From NCBI RefSeq assembly GCF_040958095.1, contig NC_091208.1, positions 13,870,183 through 13,934,182 of the forward strand: a stretch of DNA of 64,000 nucleotides, written 5' to 3'. Positions within the stretch are counted from its first letter, which is position 1. Every line of letters starts with the position of its first letter. This stretch comes from Procambarus clarkii (lineage: Eukaryota; Arthropoda; Malacostraca; Decapoda; Cambaridae). Below are positions 22,030 to 32,357 of this stretch, piece after piece. A program made the translations under genes and the position numbers. The notes beneath the pieces were generated by a model. It was not told the origin of the DNA, did no database searches, and worked only from the letters and a program-made list of their open reading frames with translations.

Positions 22030-22570
22030 CTTTATTTAAAACAGACGTGTGTGTGATGTGTGTTGTGTTTTGTGATGTGTGTTGTGTTGTGTGTTGTGTT
22101 TTGTGATGTGTGATGTGTTTTGTGATGTGTGTTGTGTTGTGATGTGTGTTGTGTTGTGTTGTGTTGTGTTTTGTGATGTGTGTTGTGTTTTGAGATGTGT
22201 TTTGTGATGTGTGTTGTGTTTTGTGATGTGTGTTGTATGTTGTGTTTTGTGTGTTTTGTTGTGTTTTGTGATGTGTGTTGTGTTTTGTGATGTGTGTTGT
22301 GTTGTGATGTGTGTTGTGTTTTGTGATGTGTGTTGTGTCGTGTTTAGTGTTTTGTGTTTTGTGATGTGTGTTGTGTTTTGTGATGTATGTTGTGTTGTGT
22401 CGTGTGTTGTGTTTTGTGATGTGTGTTGTGTTTTGTGTTGCGTGATGTGTGTTGTGTTTTGTGATGTGTGTGTTGTGATACATAGTCTATGTTTGTGTTT
22501 CGTGTGTTATGTGCGGTGAGTTGTCTTTTGTGTGATGTGAGTTGTGATATGTGTGTTGTGTGTTGAGTGT
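22030..22570. repeat. GT-rich minisatellite
   Basis: About 540 bp built from 'ttttgtgatgtgtgttgtgt' and shortened variants (5-, 10- and 20-bp sub-units). The plus strand is nearly free of C. The Val/Cys-rich plus frames and Thr/His-rich minus frames (TSQNTTHITKHNT) are by-products. Confidence 0.93.
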
Positions 22571-22734
22571 TGCCTCTCGTCAAAAAAAAACTCCTTATTA
22601 GATGTTTCCATGTTTTGGTTACATTATACAGTTTGGGATTTTTTTTTAACTAAAACTAAAATCAACATACACATAAATGAGTTGCATGATCTGTTTTGTA
22701 TGTGGTGAACACGAGAATCTCTCTATCAACCCTT

Positions 22735-23032
22735 AGCTCAACGCCTCCAATTAGTAATCAGATAATGTGATGAGCAGCCTAGCTCAACGCCTCCAATTAG
22801 TAATCAGATAATGTGATGAGCAGCCTAGCTCAACGCCTCCAATTAGTAATCAGATAATGTGATGAGCAGCCTAGCTCAACGCCTCCAATTAGTAATCAGA
22901 TAATGTGATGAGCAGCCTAGCTCAACGCCTCCAATTAGTAATCAGATAATGTGATGAGCAGCCTAGCTCAACGCCTCCAATTAGTAATCAGATAATGTGA
23001 TGAGCAGCCTAGCTCAACGCCTCCAATTAGTG
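22735..23032. repeat. 46-bp tandem repeat, 6.5 copies, near perfect
   Basis: The unit starts agctcaacgcctccaattag and recurs exactly every 46 bp at 22735, 22781, 22827, 22873, 22919, 22965 and 23011. The last copy breaks off after 'ccaattagt'. Copies look identical, implying recent expansion or homogenisation. With no spacers this is a satellite-like array, not CRISPR. Confidence 0.97.
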
Positions 23033-23589
23033 ATGGTTAAGGCGATGAGAGGCTGTGTCAATCTCCGCACGTGGTAAGCTTGACTATTTCCAGTTGGGGG
23101 AAGTGATATTTAGTTAAGAACAGTGTAGAAACATCCCTTTGACTATTTTTTTCTTATTTCAAGAAGGCATAACGACTGTTGTGCCTTCTTGGTGTTGAAG
23201 TGCCTTTAAAAGTGTTGAAAGAAGTTACGCTTCACTATTTTCAGGTGAGAGAAGTGTTATTTAAGTCAAGAAATGATGAAAGTGAGTATTTTCAGTTGAT
23301 TGACGGATAATTTAGTTAAGAAACGTCAGGAAAAGATTTCCTTGATAAATTTGTTACTGAATAAAGTACAAATTTGTTTAAAAACAGTGTTGGTAAGATA
23401 TAATAAGTTGATAGGCAAGAATACATTAACATAGTTGACTGTACTGTGGCTGAAAATATTTGACAAGAACTAATTACTGAATGACAAACAATTGTATATT
23501 TGATTTTAAAGAACATGTAAGAGGATGCAATGAACACAGAACATGCTAAGAACAATATGAGAGCAAGATAAAGAACTATACTTTATTTG

Positions 23590-23812
23590 AACAGTTGCAT
23601 GAGGTGAAAGGAAACGTTATGTGAACAGCCAGATCATGTGGAAGGTCATGTTCACCATATATCTCTATCTTTTATGAATGTAACTGCTATGTAAACAGAT
23701 GCATCAGGTGAAAGGAAACACTATGTGAACAGTCCCATCAGGTGAAAGGACATATTCACCAAATCTCTTTTTATCGTTTATGAATGTAACTGCTAAGTGA
23801 ACAGATGCATCA
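23590..23812. repeat. About 107-bp tandem duplication
   Basis: Two adjacent diverged copies each run from 'gcat(c/g)aggtgaaaggaaac' through 'atgtgaacag' and 'catattcacc' to 'tttatgaatgtaactgct'. The rest of 23033-24090 shows no gene. A G9 run lies at 23953-23961. Confidence 0.8.
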
Positions 23813-24094
23813 GGAGGATAGGAAATTAAATTAATACAAAGAAGTGTTTCCCTGTTGGTTACGTTACAAGAATAACACTAATATTTATTTGTTGTGTATT
23901 ATAATAATGATATTGAAGTGACACCACATGTTGCTGTTGGGAAGGGGGCCCGGGGGGGGGGAGGTAGTAATGTGGCCATTACCCAATACACTTCAGTTCA
24001 CCTCCAACTGGAGGTTAGGAAGGGTGTAATGGGGCAACGTTGCTGGGGCTACACTGGATAGACGTCCTCTGGATAGTGTGTGGGTTTTTACTAT

Positions 24095-24245
24095 GGTTGA
24101 TGTTGAGATACCTTGAGGTTACCTTGAGGTGCTTCCGGGGCTTAGCGTCCCCGCGGCCCGGTCGTCGACCAGGCCTCCTGGTTGCCGGACTGATCAACCA
24201 GGCTGTTGGACGCGGCTACTCGCAGCCTGACGTATGAGTCACAGC
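24095..24245 (-). repeat. tRNA-type SINE 3' part, minus strand
   Basis: The plus strand reads 'accttgaggtgcttccgggg' then 'cttagcgtccccgcggcccg', the reverse complement of the tail shared by the SINEs at 20428 and 25939 (ccgggccgcggggacgctaa...). The tRNA-like head is missing, as expected for a 5'-truncated copy. The bases past 24180 extend into a different but related tail. Confidence 0.75.
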
Positions 24246-24299
24246 CTGGTGACTACTTACTGAGATTACTACATACAAAATATGACTTTAAATCACTGA

Positions 24300-25130
24300 G
24301 ATCAACCGTTGAATGGGTATGAGGAGCATAATAGAGATGACATCGGCTCGCTCTGAGAGGAGCGTGGTTGAGGTGTGAGGAGCGCGGTAGTGCCCCCACA
24401 CCCCACGCCTGCTCGATCACGGACATCCGTCATCCATCCATCTGTCACCCGTTTCCACTGTTTGAGTGGGGAACCCTCTATATAACCATGCTTCAATAAG
24501 GGAGCGGGTTAACCAGAAAACCACATCCGGCTTGAACACGTTTACCATGCTAATAATCACGCTCATCCACCTGTCATCCATCTCAGCATGGAGGGGACGA
24601 TCCACACCACATAATCGCTCATCAAGAGGGCTGGTATAGCTGGAAACCGCACCCGGGTCTCTCGATTATCACTCCTCATCCGTCAGTCATCCATCAGGAT
24701 GGCTGAATGGGAGGGATGAGGTGGTGGGCTGAGGGGAGGGCGGAGGGGTAACAAGAAACCATACCCGGGTCTCGCGATTATTACCTCACATCCATCACGC
24801 TCATCCATATGTCTTCCCGTTCCAGCAATGGCGTGGACGAATAACAAACAAATCTACATTTTCTAAACATACACTTTCAATACACATATTACCCTTCCCT
24901 TGAGGCTAACTGCAGAACCCACATCAGGACCACCTAGCGTGCAATGAAACACACTCATCCGTCACACATTATCTCACCCATCTCACCGTGGAGGACAGCC
25001 TCTACACCACATAATCACCCAATAAGAGACCATGGGATAACCAGAAAGCACACCCGGGGTCGGACGATTATCACTCGTCATCCATCAGTCATCCATCTAT
25101 GGCTTACCTTCCCATTCTCAGCGATGGAGC
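24300..25130. repeat. Degenerate dispersed/tandem repeat of about 200 bp
   Basis: Phrases such as 'gtcatccatccatctgtcac', 'ataaccagaaaccacaccc' plus 'gggtct', and 'ctcccgttccagcaatgg' recur about four times at irregular spacing. Related sequence appears at 49880-50110 and 52050-52110, on both sides of insertion D. No coding capacity is evident. Confidence 0.65.
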
Positions 25131-25938
25131 GCATGGTCGTACTCACTTCCCCCATGATCCAGAAACTGGTTAAAAGTCAAGGACTCTACATAAGGATTGT
25201 ATCAGACACTTGGCCGAGAAGCGATAAGAATCGCCAGCTGTTACAAATGTACGACGGCCAAATGTTGTCCGCATGCTACAAGTGTGTATATTTAAATAGA
25301 ATCAAAAGTAAAGATTGTGCATAACCATAAGCCCATTCGGGTCACAGCTGAAAGGTCCCGGGTTCGTTTGCCGGGGCAGAACATGAGTGCTTGGGCAATG
25401 CTCCTTTTCACCTGATGCCACTGTTCACCTTGCAATAAATAGCTACACCTGGGAGTTAGGTATCTGCTGACGTGTGTTGCATTAAGGGGAATGACCACCT
25501 GACACCATTGTTCAGTAGGAGGAAGAGGATGAGGGAGGGTTGCCAGATGGGGAAATAATGATTTAATTTCGTAAAATAGATAATATCAGTTATGTTTCTA
25601 ATGTGTTATGTTCGTCCGTATGTACGAACCCAATTGAAAAAGACTGACGGTGGCAATAGAGAAATGAAAATATTATGTTAATAACAAAAGAGGATCTGGC
25701 ATGAATAGTTAGTGTTTATGAATTTATTTTGCAAATATGAATATCTAGCGGATATTTTATTTATTGTTATTTTGGTATTGTTTTTCGATTTGCTCTGATT
25801 GACCATTTCAAGTAGTTTTTTTGTTATACCACAGGTGGGTACAGGAACAGACATCTGCTGAGTCATGTTAGCAGGCTGAGAGCCGTCGCTTCCCAGAGCT
25901 TATGGTAAGCCTTACCCACTATGGGAAGTTTCCTGACA

Positions 25939-26190
25939 GGGGCCTGACAGCTGAGTGGACAGCACTGGGGATTCGTAGTCCTAAGGTTCTGGGTTCGATC
26001 CCCGGTGGAGGCGGAAACAAATGGGCATAGTTTCTTTCACCCTGATGCCCCTATTTACCTAGCAGTTAATAGGCACCAGGAAGTTAAACAGCTGCTACGG
26101 GCTGCTTCCTGGTGATGTATGACAAAAAGGAAGCCAGATCGAGGACCGGGCCGCGGGGACGCTAAGCCCCGAAATTATCTCAAGATAACC
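25939..26190 (+). repeat. tRNA-derived SINE inside repeat R
   Basis: Same family as 20428-20690: head GGCCTGACAGCTGAGTGG, B box GGTTCGATCCC, body and tail 'cgctaagccccgaaattatc'. The inverted copy of R at 41764-42026 lacks this SINE at the equivalent position, so the locus pair shows filled and empty states. Confidence 0.9.
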
Positions 26191-26194
26191 TCCC

Positions 26195-26315
26195 TTAGAA
26201 TTCCACCCGCCAATCGTATAACAACTCGGTACACAATCCTGGATGAACAAAGGAGTACAGTTAAGGATTGGCGCGTAGTCAATTCTCCCCGGCCACGATG
26301 CGAAACTTTGTTTTA
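26195..26315 (-). repeat. Second SINE family, fragment on minus strand
   Basis: The reverse complement contains GCGCCAATCCTTAACTGTA, 'tgttcatccag' and 'gttgttatacgattggcgg'. These match the order in the SINE at 52138-52330 and in the inverted R copy at 39340-39411. Confidence 0.6.
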
Positions 26316-26476
26316 TTTGTGAATAATACCTTGCGTGAATTAGCTATTTATTTTTCAGACATATTTAGAAATACGTGACTCGCCAGCCAGTCACAATTGC
26401 CTTAGCCCAAGAACTGTGCTGACAACATTACATGCAAGAACTGTACTTTGAACATTACGTGCAAGAACTGTCCTGT

Positions 26477-28597
26477 GTTATGATCTCAGGCAGCCGAAAA
26501 ACGAGTCTTCCCTTTGAGAATTATTCTATCAAGCCTGACCTGACTAGGAGGTCGGAGATATACAAACATGAAGATACATGAAATAATTGGGTAAATTCGC
26601 TAAACAATTTGAGAATATGGGCAGTGAATAAGAAAATAGATAAATGACTGGTTATGAGATGTGGATAATTTGCTGGAGGCGTGACTCACTTGAGAGGAGC
26701 TTGAGCCACTTGAGCTGAAGAAATCGCGAGGGGGAAGCCACACTCCGTGTTTGCCCCTGTTAGAGAGGAACCCCTAGTTGATATACCCTCAAGAGAAAGG
26801 AAGTGGACAGACGTCTCGACTGAGGAATAAGTTAGGAGGCGTGCCAGCTGAAGTCAAGAACTGCAGAAGGTATTAAGGGGACAGTTAAGGCAGTTCTGTG
26901 GGTAGCCTGAGGTACCCACAGTGTCGCGTCAGAGAGCGCCCTGCATGAGACCTTATTGTGGTAAGCCCAAATTTAGCCAGTTTACAGTGATTGCCGGTAA
27001 TTGATCGTGTGCCCAGCGATCATAGCGATTGTTTATTGATACGTTAGACATGTTTTGGTAAGGCAGGAAGCCTAAATAAGAGGACGGAGATGAGAGAGAC
27101 AGCTGGAGGGACGAGCAGCATGTCCTCTCCCGTCAACCGACCGGCGGTGGAGGACCGCTCCCAGAGCGAGGAGCCGCCCGCCAGGCAAGGCGGAGCATGG
27201 ACCAGCCCAAACGGGAGAGTCCACTCTCACAGTATGTAGAGAGCAAGGAGATGTTAGGTACGAACATATTGTGTGGATATTTTCGTTTACGTGTTTAAGG
27301 GGAAACGTTTTTATTGGCGTATCAATGGGTTGCAGGTTTGTCTTTGGAAGGAGTTGCTGAAAGAACTTCGAGGCTAGTAGAGGAGGATTCAGTGGATGGA
27401 ACTCCAAGGGTATTGAAGAAATACTTAGCTCTGTGGAAGAGCAGACCCTATAGTGAGGAGTTGGACCTCAAGCTGTGAGAGGAGAAGCAGTGGAGAAGAG
27501 TTTACATGCTTTTGTGATACCAGTGGTGAAGCACCATTGTTGATCAAGGAAGACTTCATGGTATGGCAGCCAGGAGAGCTGTGGAGGACCCTGGTAGAAG
27601 TGGTGAAGCACCACTGTTGCTCAAGGTGCAGCAGCCTGGAAGAGCTGCGGAGGATCCTGGTAGATAAACCCGGAAGAACCTGAAGATATCAGGGTAGTGA
27701 GCTTCCAGATGTGGAAGGGAAGTTCTGGTTGATTACTTGTAGGGAGTTGGTAGAGTGTTTGGTTGTCATTAGCGTGCAAGACGCAGTGAAAGGTGAGTAA
27801 TTGTTTGCCATTTTTGGGCCAAGGAGTACTTATACTGAAGTATAGAGTTACAGTCGTAGGCTGGATTACCTGCAGAGACATACATATGTGTTCTAGGACT
27901 GATAGGGTGATCGATTTATCATTGTTGTATATCAAGGAACATTTATACTAATATTTATGTTATTGCAGTCATACGCTGGTTTTCCTTGCACATATTTATA
28001 GATATATATTCTCATGCTGATAGAGCAACATTGTGTTATAAGACTTGACCTACTTGAGGAGGTTGGTAGTATTAGGTGGTGAATCAGGAGATAGGACACC
28101 GCTTGATAAGCAGATGATAGAGTTCTGATGGTGTTGGAGTGCAACCTGACTGAAATAGTATAGAGTGTAGGATTCATTATTAATATTATTATATGTGTGT
28201 ATGTATTGTGTATGTGCTTTGTCCAGTAAATGTATTCAAATTTGCTGGTGTTTGCCCTTGTCCTAGTGAGGCCTCCCAGGAAGTAGGAAAGAAGGAGAGA
28301 GAGAGAAAGAACCAAGAACCACAGCTGTGGACAGGGTAGAACGGAATAATAATAATAGGTCGAAGGGGACTGAGGAGATCATATCACATGAGGGGGGAGT
28401 CACAGCGGCTCGAGTGGGTGGGTGCACGTGACAACGAGGTTAAGTATTGGAACTGCATCCCCCAAACGTGTGACGTTGAGCCCCTCTCCAAGAGCCAGAA
28501 GCGCTCAGGGTGATCTCCTGGTAAAGTATAAGCACTCTACCGAGTTTTGGGTTGTGTTGTCCATAAAGAAGGATCAACGACAACACCAACCACAATA
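26477..28597. mobile_element. 2.1-kb insertion in repeat R, LTR-like, unassigned
   Basis: Related copies of R lack this block. It is flanked by CCTGT at 26472-26476 and 28598-28602, a probable 5-bp target duplication. It starts with GTTATGATCTCAGG just inside the duplication. There is no credible protein: one short plus frame (27120-27236) reads MSSPVNRPAVEDRSQSEEPP. The length, 5-bp duplication and lack of pol suggest a solo LTR or non-autonomous LTR element, but the termini are not a clean TG...CA. A 'cagtaaatgtattcaaattt' block near 28225 resembles an LTR polyadenylation region. Confidence 0.5.
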
Positions 28598-28601
28598 CCT
28601 G

Positions 28602-28712
28602 TCAACATTACGTGCAGGAACTGTACTCTCAACATTATGTACAAGGATTGTGCTGTCAACATTACGTGCAAGAACTGTGCTGTCAACTTTATGTGCAAGA
28701 ACTGTGCATTTT
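28602..28712. repeat. 27-bp minisatellite, 4 copies
   Basis: Units 'caacattacgtgcaagaact' + 'gtgctgt' repeat every 27 bp with several substitutions. The same unit occurs at 26405-26476, 58918-59010 and (inverted) 39180-39240, each with its own copy number. Confidence 0.85.
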
Positions 28713-29564
28713 GCTTACTGTTTAATAGTTAGTGGAGGTGGTTGATGGCCTTGTTGTAGTTTGTCAAGAGCGGCAGGTTTGAAGCAGTCATAGACAGTCT
28801 TCGGTGGCAATAAAGTAATTTATGCCTGTATTGGTCTTGATGTTGTTCGTTGGTGCTATGTTGGTGGTTTTGTAGAATGTAGAGACAGTCACAGGTGACA
28901 ATCTGTGCCTCACCAAAGTACAGCATCCGCAGACAGTGCAACATTCTGGCAGACTGACTGAGCTGCTCTGTGTACTGTACTTGCCAATCACTGCAACATT
29001 GCAAGTTGGGGTTTCAGTGGGTTTATCTGAAGGCCAGGTACAAAACCTGTCCTGGCCTCGTCTACGAAGCAAACACCGTACTGGTCCTCGAAGTTGCAAC
29101 CCAAAACAGTGTGGTTGACTCGCACAATCACGAGGCTCCCCAGTGGTCGGCGTGTATGAAGTGGAAGAAGGTTTAGAAGAGAGAGAGAGAGGGTGCGCCT
29201 AAAGTCATGAAACATCCACAAAAGGTGATCTGCCAGCATCGCACCTCTCTAGACAAAGAATGAACACAAAATATTGTGAATATTAGTATCCATGAAAAGC
29301 TGTATAGGAAACAATGTTTTGGGTGGAACTTAAATGTTTGATATTGTGCCACCTAATGTGTAGCTTACTGAGTATTATTGTGTTTTTCAAGCCTTGTGTA
29401 TTGTTCAAGTGTTTATCATGTTGATTAGTTATTGCTGCTCTACAGCATGTTTTTAATGTTTAAGCACCAGTTTTGTTAAGAGCCAATAAAATATATATGT
29501 GTTTAATATTATGGACCATTTACCTTTTATTCCTGTGAGTGGTTGTCGTAGGAGCCCCAGTACA

Positions 29565-29604
29565 CTGGTTTGCAGGGGCCCATAATGTTGTTAAGACGGC
29601 CCTG
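29565..29604 (+). repeat. hAT-like transposon terminal sequence (right end)
   Basis: The reverse complement begins CAGGGCCGTCTTAACAAC and continues 'attatgggcccctgcaaacc', which resembles the termini of some hAT-superfamily transposons. I could not find the opposite inverted terminus in this window, so no complete element is claimed. An AATAAA lies upstream at 29485. Confidence 0.35.
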
Positions 29605-30054
29605 TTTTGGGCCCAACTCTTTTTGCCATAAACATCAATGACAGATGATTATATTACAAACCACAGCATGTAAAACCTGTATTACCTGCAGCCACCTGCC
29701 ATAGATATCCCAGCCTAATTCTGACAATTACAATGTCACACTGTCTAGTGGATGTTTTATGCTGCCCATACATATAATTATCGGATCTAAACATGCCCTA
29801 GCTGTTTATACTCGTGCTTTCTGGCTTTTGAGTGTCAGTGACTGCTCTCCTTTTATCCCAAATTTTCTGAGCCGTTGCGGGTTTTACAGCAGAGATTGGA
29901 ATGCCCATATCCAACTAAATTTCAGGATTATCAATTGCAGTTTTAGCTGCCTTGCGCACATCTGTGCCATGTGAGTACGCCTCCTATGTGAGATGGTATC
30001 CATACAAATGAGACTGAAACTCTTCTCTGTGTATTTGGTATTGAACAAAAGACT

Positions 30055-30560
30055 ATAGTTGGTAGGGGACCCCATACCCGTCCTACAGGTGGAAGTGGAA
30101 CCCATACCCATCTTATGGACAGTTGTAGGTCCATACCTATTCTACAGGTGGTATGAACCCCTTACCCATCAAACAGGTGGTAGTGGACCCCATACCTAAC
30201 CAACAGACAGGTGGTAGTGGACCCAACAACCATCCTGTGGGTGATTATGGGCCCCATACACATCATGTGGGTGGTAATGGACTCCATTCCGATCCAGTAA
30301 ACGGTACTGTACACCCCCCCCCCCTCAAACTCATCCTGTTGTCGGTAGTGGGCCTCGTTCCCATCCTACTGCTGATAGTTGACCAAATACCTATCCTACA
30401 GGTGTGAGTGGAACCCATACCCATTCTATAGGTGGTAGTTAACCCCGAACCCATTCTACAGGTGGTTGTGGACCCCCATACCCATCTTACAGATGATCGT
30501 GGACCCCATATCCATCCTACGATTGGTAGAGACCACACATACCCATTTTACAAGTGGTGG
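30055..30560. repeat. Degenerate minisatellite, about 28-30 bp
   Basis: Units like 'cccatacccatcctacaggt' + 'ggtagtgga' recur about 16 times with many changes. A C9 run lies at 30315-30323. The frames it opens are not supported as genes. Confidence 0.85.
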
Positions 30561-30589
30561 TTGACTCGGCACCCCTCATCGGCTTCCCT

Positions 30590-31465
30590 TAAGTCCTTAA
30601 TACACCCCTCACCAGCCTCCCATGGGCCCTCGATACACCCCTTATCAGCTTCACTTGTCCCTAAATACAATCCTCATCAGCCTCACTTGGGCCATCAATT
30701 TAGTACTCATCAGCCTCTTTGGGCCCTCAATACAGCCTCACTTGGGGCATCAATACACCCCTGATCAGATTCCATTGGGCCCTCAATACACCTCTCACCA
30801 ACCTCCGTTGAGCCTCTTAGTACACCCCTCGTCATCCATCTTGTTCCTTCAATATACCCCTAATCAGCTTACCATTGGGCCTTCAATACAACCCTCATCA
30901 GCTTCCCTTGGGCCCTTCAATGCACTCTCATCTCATGAGAGATGCACCTTGGGCTCTCATTACACCCCTCACGAACTCCTGTTGAGACCTAAATACACCC
31001 TTCATTGGCCACCCTTGGGTCCTCAATACACCCTCATCAGCCTCCCTTGTGCCCTCAATACACTCCTCATCAGCCTCCCTTCGGCTCTCAATACACCCCT
31101 CAACAGCCTCCCTTCGGCTCTCAATACACCCCTCAACAGCCTCCCTTCGGCTCTCAATACACCCCTCAACAGCCTCCTTTGGGCCCCTCAATACACCTCT
31201 CATCAGCCTCTTTTGGGTCCTCAATACACCCCTTATCAGCCTCCCTTGGGCCCTCAATACACCCCTTATCAGCCTCCCTTGGGCCCTCAATACACCCCTC
31301 AACAGCTCCCCTTGGGCCCTCAATACACCCCTCACCAGCTCCCCTTGGGCCCTCAATACACCCTTCAACAGCTCCCCTTGGGCCCTCAATTCACCCCTCA
31401 TGAGCGGAACGGGACCCTTAATACATACCTTTTTAGCCAGCCTTGGAGCCTCAACACGTTAAATA
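30590..31465. repeat. 33-bp minisatellite, about 26 copies
   Basis: The unit 'ctcaatacacccctcatcag' + 'cctcccttgggcc' is repeated at 33-bp spacing with drift, best preserved at 31010-31400. Since 33 is divisible by three, several frames stay open on both strands, giving up to 299 residues on plus (30622-31521, GPQYTPHQPPL units) and 157 on minus (30928-31401, GVLRAQGELLR units). Confidence 0.93.
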
Positions 31466-31529
31466 ACAGTAGGAATAAGACCACCAATACCGTATTATCT
31501 AGCTTTAACATAGATGATTAAAATAGTGT

Positions 31530-32282
31530 TAGTACACTCAAAATTTTACTTTAAATAATTCACCTTAATGAATATTTATGAAAGTTATATTTAAATTAAA
31601 TATTTTTAAATTTTTATACACTTGTGATCTTTTATACAAACTAAAGAAATATTTTTAGGTTAAATTTTTTTTGTTGAATTTACGAAGTTTTTAATTCAAA
31701 TTTGGCTATAGAGTTATTACTAATTGTTAATAATTTGAGAAACAATAAATTCTATTTACATGCTCGTTCTTTCCACTCTCTCAAGGTCGTCAGTGATCGT
31801 TGTTTTCTATACAGCTTTTCAGGGGGACTAATATTCAAAATATTTTGTGTTTTCATTCTTTGTTTCGAGAGAGCTGCGTTTCTGGCAGATCACTTTTTGT
31901 GGATGTTTCATGACTGAAGGCGCACTCTCTCTCTCCTCTTCTAAACCTTATTCCTTTTTATACACGCCGATCAATGTGTAGAGGAATATACCAGAATTAT
32001 TGATGAAGAAGGGGAGCGAATGTTGCTACTAGAACCATTTATTTAAAATTAAAATTTATAATAGAGCGGAACACAAAAGCTCCTAGCTGTATGCAAGGTT
32101 CCTATGCTAGATTGTAAGTCCATTCCTCTGTGACCTTGATAGTAGAAATGGGCTGCAGCAGGTAGTGTCCTTAAGGCTGATCTGGCTCATAAATTGCAGA
32201 ACACAATTTTCCTGTGGGTAAACCCACACTTTTAGCATGTAATTTACATGGATAAGATAAAACAGCTCTATGACTGGAAGTA
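31530..32282. other. AT-rich stretch with an inverted fragment of repeat R at about 31780-31985
   Basis: Bases 31780-31985 are the reverse complement of about 29165-29330 (shared landmarks: 'tctggcagatcactttttgt' and 'gttttctatacagctttt'). Other than this I see no gene or repeat. Confidence 0.65.
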
Positions 32283-32357
32283 AGTAATTATCAAAAGAAG
32301 GCACCAAACCGGGAAGGCTATGTAGCACCATCAAATATGCAAAATAATCAGAGGGCG

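Larger units (their letters stand above)
25145..29604 (+). repeat. Composite dispersed repeat 'R', copy 1 (interrupted at 26477-28597)
   Basis: Bases 25145-26476 closely match 57667-59007, starting at 'tccatgatccagaaac(t/c)ggt' and running through the same SINE-like blocks. Bases 28598-28810 match the continuation at 58990-59110. Bases 28930-29130 match 38985-39190 inverted, and 29165-29330 match 31780-31985 inverted. An internal tRNA-like B box (cccgggttcgtttgccgggg) and the body at 25355-25500 form an old SINE. The unit therefore appears to be several nested old elements duplicated together. Confidence 0.8.

Noticed and set aside
22013-22583. Thr/His/Asn-rich and Val/Cys-rich small proteins
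   Set aside because: By-products of the GT-rich minisatellite.
22735-23032. Regular 46-bp repeats as a CRISPR array
   Set aside because: The copies are contiguous with no unique spacers, there are no cas genes, and the context is eukaryotic.
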